Part shown: piece after piece, positions 27,244 through 35,604 of the stretch
Numbering within the stretch: the first letter of the stretch is position 1
Layout: every line of letters begins with the position of its first letter
Source: Steroidobacteraceae bacterium
GTDB taxonomy: Bacteria > Chloroflexota > Limnocylindria > QHBO01
Assembly: GCA_025935615.1 (NCBI GenBank)
Contig: JAICUY010000011.1
Coordinates: forward strand, 1 to 35,604
Direction: 5' to 3'
DNA: 35,604 nt
The notes under the pieces: model-generated
What the model saw: the letters and a program-made list of their open reading frames with translations, nothing else
Told to the model about the DNA's origin: nothing
The model's database searches: none
Made by a program: the position numbers and the translations under genes

Positions 27244-28710
27244 ATGTCCTCGCCCGAGCGCCCATCGGTCCCGCGCTCAGCGGTGCCTCGCTGGCTGCCC
27301 TCTCCGCTCGTCCTCGTGCTGGCCGTCGTGACGGTTGTCCTGGTGTTGGTCGGGCTGGCGCACGGCCTGACCGATGCGGACTACTTCTGGCACCTCACCA
27401 CGGGGCGCCTGATCGTGAGCTCCGGCAGCGTTCCGAGCGCCGATCCGTATTCCTTTACCTATGCGGGCCAGCCGTGGACGCCGCACGAGTGGCTGGGCGA
27501 GGTGCTCATCTACCTGTCGGTCAGCACGCTGGGTGGCACGCTGACGAGCATCGTCTTCGCGGGAGTAGCGGCTGTATCACTGTGGCTGGCCGCCACGGCC
27601 GCACGGCGGCTGGGCGCGTCGACGGTTGCCATCGCGCTGGCGACCATGCTCGCGGCGCTGGTCCTCCTTCCGTACATCACCGTGCGGCCGCAGGCGTTCT
27701 CATGGCTCCTGCTGGGCCTGCTCAGCCTCTTCCTGCTGACCATCGACGCCTCGCGACCCAAGCGCGTGCTCTGGCTCATCCCGCTTTTCGTCGTCTGGGC
27801 CAACCTCCACGGGCTGTATGTCGTTGGGCTCGGAGTGGTGGCGCTCTACACGCTGTTCACGCTGGTTGGCCGCTCTGCGATGGCGCCGGCGCTGCGCTGG
27901 ATGGTCGTGGCCGCGATCGGCGCCGGGCTGGCGTCGATGCTCACGCCGGCCGGCCCCGCCGGTCTCCTCTACCCGCTGCGCTACCTGGAGCCGGATGACT
28001 GGGGTCTCTCGCACATCGTCGAGTGGCAGTCACCGAACTTCCACGACCCGGCCAACATCGGGCTCCTGCTGCTCGTCGTTGCGCTGGCGGCGGTCGGCAG
28101 CCGCGGCGCGCCGGGCTGGATGGCGGTGCTGGCCTGGCTCGGCGTTGCCATGAGCCTGCTCTCACTGCGCAACGAGCCGCTCGCCGGTATCTGGTCGCTG
28201 CCGGTGCTGGCCGCCGCGCTGACCGCTCGCCTTCCGAAACCGACTCCCCGACGTCACCAGGCACTGGGCCGCCGGATGATCGAGGCGGTGGCCGCCGCGG
28301 CGGTCAGCGTGGGCGCCGTGGTCATCATCGCTCCACAGATCGCCTCGCCCGCCGAGGCGCTCGAGCGGGCAGACCTGCCCGTGGCCGGCGTCGACCAGCT
28401 GACACGCACCGACCCGGGCGCGCACGTCTTCGCCGAATACGGGTGGGCCGGCTACGTCATATCGAGGCTGTACGACTCCGGCGGCCGCGTCTTCGTCGAC
28501 GGACGGAACGACATGTATCCGCAGTCGATCCTGGAGGACTACTCCAGCATCCGGGAGGCGGCCGCCGACTGGTCGTCGAAGCTGGACCGATACGGCGCAT
28601 CGGCCATCCTCCTTCCGCCTGATGCACCGCTGGTGCGAGCGGCGGGCGAAGGCGGGTGGTGCGAGAAGGTGCGGACCGACCACGAGGTGCTGCTCACGCC
28701 CTGCTCCTGA
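27244..28710 (+). CDS. Polytopic membrane hypothetical protein with large extracytoplasmic C-terminal region
   Basis: MSSPERPSVPRS...HGLTDADYFWHLTTGRLIVSSGSVPSADPYSFTYAGQPWTPHEWLGEVLIYL; ...VFVDGRNDMYPQSILEDY. Confidence 0.8.
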   Translation: MSSPERPSVPRSAVPRWLPSPLVLVLAVVTVVLVLVGLAHGLTDADYFWHLTTGRLIVSSGSVPSADPYSFTYAGQPWTPHEWLGEVLIYLSVSTLGGTLTSIVFAGVAAVSLWLAATAARRLGASTVAIALATMLAALVLLPYITVRPQAFSWLLLGLLSLFLLTIDASRPKRVLWLIPLFVVWANLHGLYVVGLGVVALYTLFTLVGRSAMAPALRWMVVAAIGAGLASMLTPAGPAGLLYPLRYLEPDDWGLSHIVEWQSPNFHDPANIGLLLLVVALAAVGSRGAPGWMAVLAWLGVAMSLLSLRNEPLAGIWSLPVLAAALTARLPKPTPRRHQALGRRMIEAVAAAAVSVGAVVIIAPQIASPAEALERADLPVAGVDQLTRTDPGAHVFAEYGWAGYVISRLYDSGGRVFVDGRNDMYPQSILEDYSSIREAAADWSSKLDRYGASAILLPPDAPLVRAAGEGGWCEKVRTDHEVLLTPCS

Positions 28711-29620
28711 GCCAATCTCGGGCGCCGTTGGGATCGACGGCGGCACCTCGCCGGTCCGGGATCCCGCGCAGCAGGGCGATGATCCCGACTAGCAGGCTCG
28801 GCGCGGAGAACCAGGGAACGGGAAGGGCGAGGAAGCAGGCGACCACCACCGTCCAGCGCCAGCCTCGCAGGGCGCCGGCAATCACGATCAGCGCCGCCAG
28901 TCCCAGCCGCAGCCACAGCGGCCAGGTGATTGACAGCGAGTCGGCCGGGATGCGAACGCCGGAGTTGCGGCGCAGCGAATCGGCCCATTCGAACCACAGG
29001 TGCGGGGCGACCACGAACGAGACGAGGCTGATGGCAGCCGTGACGCCGACGGCCAGGGCCAGCGCGCGCCATTCGCGGCGGACCGCGAACCACAGCAACC
29101 CGACGCCTGGCGTGACCTTGGTGAGCAGGTTGAACGCCCACGCCTGCGGGTAGCGGAAGCCGACGACCGCCGCCGCGGCGATGAGCAGGTGCAGGTTGCC
29201 GGTGCTGATCTCGTCCGCGACCGGCGAGCCGGGGAAGAGCAGCAGCACGATGCCAATCCGCGGGCCGGCCAACCAGGCCAGCACCGCCAGGTTCAGCGCC
29301 GACCACAGGCCGCGGAACCACTCCCAAGGCAGGATGCCGAAGGGAGCGAACAGCTGCGCGAAGGCCGGCGAGTAGAGATAGGCGTCGCGGCCACCGACCG
29401 TGCCTCGCTCGTAGAGGTTGGCGAAGTCAAAGCGCCAGTAGACCCGCGCGTCCTGCATGAAGTCGCGCTGGTTGACGTTGAGCCAGATCCAGGCGAAGAC
29501 GAAGCCGCCCCAGGCCAGCATGGTGATCGCCGTGCCGAGCAGGCGCCGTTGACGCGGGCTCATGGCGCGTCCGGCCAGTCGGGGCATCCTTGCGGATTCC
29601 CGATCAACGACCACGGCCAC
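28694..29620 (-). CDS. DUF2029/GT87-like membrane protein
   Basis: FMQDARVYWRFDFANLYERGTVGGRDAYLYSPAFAQLFAPFGILPWEWFRGLWSALNLAVLAWL. Confidence 0.75.
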   Translation of the reverse strand: MAVVVDRESARMPRLAGRAMSPRQRRLLGTAITMLAWGGFVFAWIWLNVNQRDFMQDARVYWRFDFANLYERGTVGGRDAYLYSPAFAQLFAPFGILPWEWFRGLWSALNLAVLAWLAGPRIGIVLLLFPGSPVADEISTGNLHLLIAAAAVVGFRYPQAWAFNLLTKVTPGVGLLWFAVRREWRALALAVGVTAAISLVSFVVAPHLWFEWADSLRRNSGVRIPADSLSITWPLWLRLGLAALIVIAGALRGWRWTVVVACFLALPVPWFSAPSLLVGIIALLRGIPDRRGAAVDPNGARDWLRSRA

Positions 29621-31752
29621 GGTCGATCCGGCTCGGGCAGCACCAGGCTGTCGGGCGGGTCGTATGAGCTGAGTGCGTCCTCGCGATAGACGTGCTCGCG
29701 AACGATCGTCAGCTGGCTCGGGAGCTCAGGCCTGAACGGACCGAGGACGGAGGTGAGCGCGTCGTATCGATCCCGATCGCAGGTCATCCGCGCCACGGCC
29801 TGTGCGGCGCGCAGCGCCGAGCGGTCGTACGGAGCCGATCGCAAGGCATCGGCCGCGGCCGCTCGCGCCTCGGCGGCATTGCCGTGCGCCGCGAGGGAAA
29901 CTGCCTGCCAGGGCAGTCCCAGGCTCTGGTCGAACCCACCGCCGAGGAGGTCGAGGTCCCACCGCACACCGTCCGACGAGAGACCGGCCTGCGGCGCGAG
30001 CGTGTCCACGATGCGACCGATCTCGTCCAGCACTTCGCCGCCAGCCGCGATGGCGCCGTCAGGGCCGAACTGGTGCATCAGCTGCCGGTCGAGGATCACC
30101 GCAATGGCGTAGGCCTGGATCGCCTCCGCGTGTCTTCCCGCGGCGTCCAGTTGACCGCCGAGGGCGAAGGCATATCGCGGGTCGCTGATCGTGCGGCGGG
30201 CCGCCGCATCCAGGAGGCGGATCTTCCCGTCGCGGTCCGAGGTCAGCGCCGCGAGCGCGCCATACGGTCGCGGATCGCCGGGACTGAGCAGGCGCGCCTG
30301 CTCATACGCGAGCTTGGCCGTCGTCGATCCACGCTCCGAAAGGGCCAGCCCGAGGCCCAGCCAGTAGCCGGCATTGGACGGATACGCATCGGTCGCCTCA
30401 CTGAACTGCTGGCTGGCCGCTTCCCAGTCGCCTCGGACCGCCGCTTCGCGACCTGCCGCCGCAGCCACGCGTGCGCGATCGACGCCGACAACCGGAATGA
30501 CGACCGCCACCGCCACGACCGCCAGCGCCGCGGCCAAGGGGAAGCGGCGACGGCCAGCGGGTGCCAAGGACGTCTCAGGCGGGACGGTCCACGCTGCCAG
30601 CGTCACGACCACCGCCATGACCGCCGGGAGCGAGCTGAAGTCATCGAACAGGGATGCCGCCGCGAAACCGACCAGCACCGCGAACGCGGTTCGACGCTGC
30701 GCATCGGCCAGATGCGAGCGTGCGGCGATGGCGAATACCATCAGCAGGCTTGCGAAGGCGATGAAAAGGATGAGCCCGCCGTCGGCCAGGGTCAGCAGCG
30801 GGACGTCGTGGGCGAGCCGCACCTGGATCGGATCGGTATAGGCCGGGACATGCGTCAGGCGCAGCCAGGGATAGGTTGACGGGCCGCCGCCGGTGAGCGG
30901 GTCGCCCAGGAAGATGGCGACCGCCTGCTGCCAGATCGGCCCGCGGCCGTCGAGCGCCGCCGCCATCAGGGCGTCGAACCGCGTCGCGACGTACTGCGTC
31001 ACGGCGACCAGGGCGAGAAGGGCCACGACGCCGGCCGGAATCAGTGCCCGTCGTTCCCGAAGCCACCGCGCAACGCCACCCGCCCACCGCCACCCCGAGA
31101 GCCAGTCGTAGACGACGAGCGCGACCACCATGCCAACCCACCCGGCGCGGCCGTTCGAGAGCGGAATCACGACGACCGACGCGACGGCCCAGACGATGAC
31201 CAGGCCGCGCCGTCCTGGACCTGGTGGCTGCCAGCGCAGCAGTGGGACGCACAGCAGCGACAGGATGGGGAAGACGTTGGTGGTGCCCCAGATGAAGACC
31301 TGCGCGGACTCGATGTCCGGCATGCTGCCGAAGACCGAGACCCAGGCGACCTTCTCCTGGATCCACCAGATGGCCGTCATCGCCAGCCAGAAGACGAGCC
31401 CGATACTGGCGGCGATGGCCATCGCCGTCCTGAGACGCGGCACGGTTCCCAGCTCGCGCATGGCGAAGAAGGTCAGCGCATAGGCCAGCGCCAGGCCGAC
31501 CGATCCAAGGGATCCCTGCACATCCGCGCTGAAGAACGAGACGAGCAGCAGCGCGCCGAGCGCGACCAGGACCGCCCAGCCGAGGCGGTCCCCGGGTCCG
31601 CGAAGCCGGAGCGCCGCCCACACCAGCAGCGGAGCCACGAACAGCAGCTGCGCGGCGATCCGCAGGACCGGGTACGAGCCGAGCAGCTCGCTGCCGAAGA
31701 AGCCGACGAAGAGAAGCGTCCAGACCTGCAGAGCCAGAACGAGGAGGGTCAT
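29560..31752 (-). CDS. O-antigen ligase (Wzy/WaaL)-like membrane protein with C-terminal TPR region
   Basis: Polytopic N-terminus; PLSNGRAGWVGMVVALVVYDWL; GDPLTGGGPSTYPWLRLTH; TPR-like AVRGDWEAASQQFSEATDAYPSNAGYWLGLGLALSERG. Confidence 0.75.
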   Translation of the reverse strand: MTLLVLALQVWTLLFVGFFGSELLGSYPVLRIAAQLLFVAPLLVWAALRLRGPGDRLGWAVLVALGALLLVSFFSADVQGSLGSVGLALAYALTFFAMRELGTVPRLRTAMAIAASIGLVFWLAMTAIWWIQEKVAWVSVFGSMPDIESAQVFIWGTTNVFPILSLLCVPLLRWQPPGPGRRGLVIVWAVASVVVIPLSNGRAGWVGMVVALVVYDWLSGWRWAGGVARWLRERRALIPAGVVALLALVAVTQYVATRFDALMAAALDGRGPIWQQAVAIFLGDPLTGGGPSTYPWLRLTHVPAYTDPIQVRLAHDVPLLTLADGGLILFIAFASLLMVFAIAARSHLADAQRRTAFAVLVGFAAASLFDDFSSLPAVMAVVVTLAAWTVPPETSLAPAGRRRFPLAAALAVVAVAVVIPVVGVDRARVAAAAGREAAVRGDWEAASQQFSEATDAYPSNAGYWLGLGLALSERGSTTAKLAYEQARLLSPGDPRPYGALAALTSDRDGKIRLLDAAARRTISDPRYAFALGGQLDAAGRHAEAIQAYAIAVILDRQLMHQFGPDGAIAAGGEVLDEIGRIVDTLAPQAGLSSDGVRWDLDLLGGGFDQSLGLPWQAVSLAAHGNAAEARAAAADALRSAPYDRSALRAAQAVARMTCDRDRYDALTSVLGPFRPELPSQLTIVREHVYREDALSSYDPPDSLVLPEPDRPWPWSLIGNPQGCPDWPDAP

Positions 31753-34265
31753 GCCTCCGCGGCGGTGGATGGCGCGAGCTCCGCAGCGAGCCGAGCCCGC
31801 AACGTCTCGTCCTCCCCCGCCTTCGCCAGCGTCTCGAGCTCTCGCGCTCGGTCGCAGATCACCCCGCGCCCGGGCGCGGGTCGCGAGGAGCGCGCAATCA
31901 GCAGGAATGGCTCGCCGGTCTCGACCGCCTCCTCATCGGGGCCGAACAGCGTCTCCTCCAGCTTCTCGCCGGGCCGCAGGCCGGTGAAGACGACCTGGAT
32001 GTCCTTCTCGCCGCTCGGCGACGACAGGCGGATGAGGTCGCGGGCGAGGTCGATGATCCGGATCGGCTGGCCCATGTTCAGCACATGCACGTCGCCGGTT
32101 CGGCCGACGGCGCCGGCATGCAGGATCAGGCGCACCGCCTCGGGGATCGTCATGAAGTAGCGGGTCATCTCCGGATCGGTGATGGTGACCGGGCCACCGT
32201 CGGCGATCTGCTGCCGGAACAGCTCGAGGACCGATCCCTGCGAGCCCATCACGTTCCCGAAACGGACGATCACGAACCGCCCATCCACGCCGGCGCCGAT
32301 CTCGCGCACCAGCTCCTCACCCAGCCGCTTCGTGGCGCCCATGACCGATGCGGGGTCGACCGCCTTATCGGTGCTGATGAAGATGAAGGCCTGGCAGCCA
32401 TGGGCCGATGCGGCCTGCGCCACGACGCGCGTGCCGCGGACGTTGGTCCAGACCGCGGAGGCGACGTTCGACTCCGACAACGGCACGTGTTTCTGGGCCG
32501 CCGCGTGGAAGACGACCGCTGGTGATTCGCGGTCGAAGACGCGCTCGACGGCCGCCTCGTCGGTGACGTCGCCGATCACCGGCTGTACCTCGGCCGCCGG
32601 GAAGCGGCGGCGCAGCTCCTCGTCGATGTAGAACAGCGGCGTCTCGGCGCGCTCGAAGAGCACGACCCGCCTGGCTCCCAGCGCGGCGACCTGGCGGCAC
32701 AGCTCGGAGCCGATGCTCCCGCCGGCCCCGGTGATCAGCACGGTGCGGTCGGCGACCAGCTGGCGCATCGGCTCAGGAGGGATGGCGACCGATTCGCGCC
32801 GGAGCAGGTCCTCGACGCGGACGGCCCGGATGCGGTTGACGTTGACCGTGTCATCGAGCAGCTCGTTGACGGCGGGAAGGGTGCGGATCGGAACGCCCGC
32901 CGTCTCGGACAGCGCGACGATGGCGCGCAGGCGATCGCCGCCGACGCGGGGGAGGGCGACGATGACCTCGGCCACGTCGCGTTCGGCGACGACCCGCGGC
33001 AGCTCGGCGCCGGTGCCGACAACGTCGATGCCGTAGACGCGATGGCCGACCTTGTTGACGTCGTCGTCGATGAACGCCACCGGCTCAAGTCGCAGCGCCC
33101 GGTTACGGCGCATCTCGCGGGCCAGCATTGCGCCCGCCTCGCCGGCGCCGTAGATGAGGACCGGCCGGGGCGGACCGGCCAACGGGGTCATCGCGCCCTC
33201 GTCGAGTCCTTCCTGGCGGACGCGGGCGGCGAAGCGGATGCCGCCCAGCACCAGGATCGACACGATCAGCTCGATGACGATCGCGCTGCGCGGGAAGCCG
33301 GCGGTCCCGGGCACGGCCCACGGCTGGCCGACCACGAAGATGGCCAGCGCCATGACGACCGAGCCCGCGACCAGCGAGGAAACGACCAGGGCCACGTCGG
33401 AGACGGTCGGGTAGCGCCAGACGCGCAGGTAGGCGCCGGACAGGAGGAAGCCCGCCGGCCGAATCACGGCCGCGAGCGGCACGAAGATCCAGTAGGCGGC
33501 CACGGCGGCGAGGATGTTGTTGCGATCGATGCGCAGGCCCACCGCCAGGACCGCTGCAACCGCGGCCAGCGCCGCATCCAGCAGGATCGGTCCCAGACGG
33601 GCACTTGCGAACCGCTCGCCGAGCGTGTAACGGCGGCGCGGCCGGTTGGAGCGGCGCTCGGTCCCGGAGAAGATGCCGGCGACCGTCTTCCACAGGATCG
33701 CCAGGTCGCGGCGCAGCGTGTAGCGACGGACGTAATCAAGGTCCATGGCCAGCTTGGCGTGGATCAGGTCGCGCTCGTAGACCTCGTCCGGGTCCCCCTC
33801 GAGCTGCTCCTCCTCGTCGATGTAGGCGACCTGTGTCGGCCCGGTGATGCCCGGTCGGACGTCGAGCACCTGGCGCTCTTCATCGGTCCAGTGCTCGACG
33901 TAGCGCGGAGCTTCCGGACGCGGGCCGACCAGGGACATCTGACCGGCCAGCACGTTGACCAGCTGCGGCAGCTCGTCGAGCTTCGTGCGGCGCAGGACCG
34001 CGCCAACGCGCGTGACCCGCCAGTCGAAGCTCCCGGTCACGGCCGGACCGACCTTGTCGGCACCGCGCGCCATGGACCGGAACTTCCACATCGTGAACTC
34101 GTGGCCGCGGCGGCCCACGCGCCGTGCGCCGTAGATGACCGGGCCGGACGAGTCGAGCGCCACGGCGACGGCGACCAGCGCCATGACGGGCAGCAGGACG
34201 ACGAAGGCGATGGCGCCGAGCAGCAGGTCGAGGCCGCGCTTGATGGCGGCCTGCCACGGTTTCAC
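31749..34265 (-). CDS. Fusion: bacterial sugar transferase (UndP-sugar phosphotransferase) + CapD/WbpM/PglF-type membrane NDP-sugar 4,6-dehydratase
   Basis: N-term KRGLDLLLGAIAFVVLLPVMALVAVAVALDSSGPVIYGARRVGRRGHEFTMWKFRSM...KLDELPQLVNVLAGQMSLVGPRPEAP; C-term VLITGAGGSIGSELCRQVAALGARRVVLFERAE...HAAAQKHVPLSE...STDKAVDPASVMGATKRLGE. Confidence 0.93.
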   Translation of the reverse strand: MKPWQAAIKRGLDLLLGAIAFVVLLPVMALVAVAVALDSSGPVIYGARRVGRRGHEFTMWKFRSMARGADKVGPAVTGSFDWRVTRVGAVLRRTKLDELPQLVNVLAGQMSLVGPRPEAPRYVEHWTDEERQVLDVRPGITGPTQVAYIDEEEQLEGDPDEVYERDLIHAKLAMDLDYVRRYTLRRDLAILWKTVAGIFSGTERRSNRPRRRYTLGERFASARLGPILLDAALAAVAAVLAVGLRIDRNNILAAVAAYWIFVPLAAVIRPAGFLLSGAYLRVWRYPTVSDVALVVSSLVAGSVVMALAIFVVGQPWAVPGTAGFPRSAIVIELIVSILVLGGIRFAARVRQEGLDEGAMTPLAGPPRPVLIYGAGEAGAMLAREMRRNRALRLEPVAFIDDDVNKVGHRVYGIDVVGTGAELPRVVAERDVAEVIVALPRVGGDRLRAIVALSETAGVPIRTLPAVNELLDDTVNVNRIRAVRVEDLLRRESVAIPPEPMRQLVADRTVLITGAGGSIGSELCRQVAALGARRVVLFERAETPLFYIDEELRRRFPAAEVQPVIGDVTDEAAVERVFDRESPAVVFHAAAQKHVPLSESNVASAVWTNVRGTRVVAQAASAHGCQAFIFISTDKAVDPASVMGATKRLGEELVREIGAGVDGRFVIVRFGNVMGSQGSVLELFRQQIADGGPVTITDPEMTRYFMTIPEAVRLILHAGAVGRTGDVHVLNMGQPIRIIDLARDLIRLSSPSGEKDIQVVFTGLRPGEKLEETLFGPDEEAVETGEPFLLIARSSRPAPGRGVICDRARELETLAKAGEDETLRARLAAELAPSTAAEA

Positions 34266-34294
34266 GCGCTGCAGGCTAGATCATCGGTGCCGAT

Positions 34295-34307
34295 GGTCAA
34301 CAGTACT
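34295..34307 (-). promoter_or_regulatory. GGTCAACAGTACT element (minus strand AGTACTGTTGACC), candidate -35 for the fusion gene
   Basis: TTGACC - 16 nt - TAGCCT on the minus strand, ~30 bp upstream of ATG. Confidence 0.45.
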
Positions 34308-34375
34308 ACCGGTCGAGCAGCTGCCGGCGTCCCTTCCAGGACGTGAACGTGGAGCGCTAACAGCTCCGCGTCAAA

Positions 34376-34927
34376 TTAGGGGACCGCGATCTTGACCCTC
34401 GCCGGATGCCCGATGTCGAAGAAGTCCGGCTGATACTCAAGAGTCAGCTTCTTGGTTTTCTTCGGGACCTCGAAGTTCACCCAACCGGTCACCTTGTCAC
34501 CCGGATCGAGGTTATTGCCGGACTGCAGTTGTGGCTCCTCCCCAAAGGCTGAGAAGTTGTATTCGAATCCCTTGGGATCCTTGACCGTAAAGAAGAACGG
34601 GTTGTAGGACGCTCCGTCCTTGCTGATGCCTTCAATCTGAACCTTCACGGCGACAATCTTGTTGCCCGGATCGGCCTTGATGAACCCGTTTCCGTTCCAG
34701 AGCTTCACCTTCTGGACCGTGATGTACTGGTCCTCTCCGATCTTGATCTTGTCGTTGACCTTGAACGCTCCTGAATCACCTTGGGGAGCCCTACGGCCAG
34801 CAGCTGTCGCCGTCGCGCTCGACTGGCCTCCCTCGTTCTGCACGAGACTGGTCCCGCCGGAACATGCCGCCAAGAGAATGGCGAGCAGCAATGCGCACGC
34901 AGGCAATAGCCGGCGAAAACGTGACAC
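34376..34927 (-). CDS. Secreted lipoprotein, DUF4352-like
   Basis: MSRFRRLLPACALLLAILLAACSGG lipobox; GAFKVNDKIKIGEDQYITVQKVKLWNGNGF...; AGGAGG upstream of GTG. Confidence 0.85.
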   Translation of the reverse strand: MSRFRRLLPACALLLAILLAACSGGTSLVQNEGGQSSATATAAGRRAPQGDSGAFKVNDKIKIGEDQYITVQKVKLWNGNGFIKADPGNKIVAVKVQIEGISKDGASYNPFFFTVKDPKGFEYNFSAFGEEPQLQSGNNLDPGDKVTGWVNFEVPKKTKKLTLEYQPDFFDIGHPARVKIAVP

Positions 34928-35026
34928 GGGTCCCTCCTATCGTTGGCTGCCGGGCAGTGGCAGTGGGCGGGCGCGCTCAGATGTATGGGCCGGGCCAGAG
35001 CGCGTCCCGACGGTTGTAGCACGAAT

Positions 35027-35604
35027 TCAGGCGGCCGACGAGACAATTTCCAAGAGCGATGTGGCTACACGGTCGACCTGTTCGTCGCTCATTCCCGGCC
35101 AGATCGGCAGCGAGATGGAGCGTTCATAGAGCCGCTCGGCGTTGGGAAAGTCGCCGGGCTTGTAGCCGAATTCGCGCTGATACCAGGGATGCAGATGCAA
35201 CGGGATGAAATGGACCGATGCGCCGATTCCCGCCTCGGCCAGCCGCTCCATCACCTGCGCACGGTCGATCGCCAGCTCCTCGAGTCGCAGACGCACGACG
35301 TAGAGGTGCCATGCATGCTGATCGCCTGCGCGTCGCGGCGGAACTTCGATGAGATTGGACCCAGCGAAGGAGGCGTCGTAGCGGGCCGCGATGGCGGTTC
35401 GCGCATCGGCCAGTTCGTCCAGGCGGTCGAGCTGGACCAGCCCGATAGCTGCCGCCAGGTCGGTCAGGTTGTACTTGAAGCCCGGCTCGATGACCTCGTA
35501 GAACCAGCGGCCGCCGGCCCCGTATCGGTTCCAGGCGTCCGAGCTGATGCCGTGCAGGCGCATGGTGCGGGCGCGGTCGGCGATGGCGTCATCATCGGTG
35601 ACGA
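35027..35604 (-). CDS. DegT/DnrJ/EryC1/StrS-family aminotransferase (5' end beyond window)
   Basis: MRLHGISSDAWNRYGAGGRWFYEVIEPGFKYNLTDLAAAIGLVQLDRLDELADARTAIAARYD...; frame open to window edge (VTDDDAIADRART). Confidence 0.93.
   Translation of the reverse strand, partial: VTDDDAIADRARTMRLHGISSDAWNRYGAGGRWFYEVIEPGFKYNLTDLAAAIGLVQLDRLDELADARTAIAARYDASFAGSNLIEVPPRRAGDQHAWHLYVVRLRLEELAIDRAQVMERLAEAGIGASVHFIPLHLHPWYQREFGYKPGDFPNAERLYERSISLPIWPGMSDEQVDRVATSLLEIVSSAA

Noticed and set aside
34348-34364. GGAGCGCTAACAGCTCC as terminator of the lipoprotein gene
   Set aside because: Short 5-bp stem and no U-tract; could be chance.

Overview
This ~35.6 kb, roughly two-thirds G+C window looks like a chromosomal segment from a Chloroflexota-like (monoderm, high-GC) bacterium; the taxon is inferred from gene order and protein style and was not searched. 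Left to right: the 3' end of atpD, atpC, a CxxC protein, murA, a YdeI/DUF1905-like protein, a Nei/Fpg glycosylase divergent from an XRE-HTH + PD-(D/E)XK-like protein, mreB/mbl, a PHP-domain protein, a YbhN/UPF0104 flippase-like protein, a small XRE protein, endonuclease IV, hpf and comF. Then comes a minus-strand Tad/Flp pilus locus (flp, cpaB, REC-MinD cpaE, cpaF, tadB, tadC, an OmpR-type two-component pair, tadE, a large tadG-like gene, DUF192) with no secretin and a second NarL-type two-component pair upstream. The right end is a surface-polysaccharide cluster, including a fused sugar-transferase/4,6-dehydratase, an O-antigen-ligase-TPR protein and a DegT-type aminotransferase. The most unusual signals are in the DNA, not the proteins. 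(1) A 9-mer, GACCGATGC/GCATCGGTC, occurs 21 times by hand count against about 0.5 expected; it is non-palindromic, strand-balanced and used in several reading frames, resembling a DNA-uptake-sequence or HIP1-like genomic word. (2) An 11-bp-phased direct-repeat operator, (GGTAAGnnnnn)3-4, lies at two loci, between nei and the HTH-nuclease gene and just upstream of comF. (3) A ~135-145 bp intergenic repeat family (3 copies) has terminal inverted repeats, with a paired substitution between two copies. A competence/DNA-uptake reading (9-mer + comF + Tad pilus + shared operator) is a hypothesis only.
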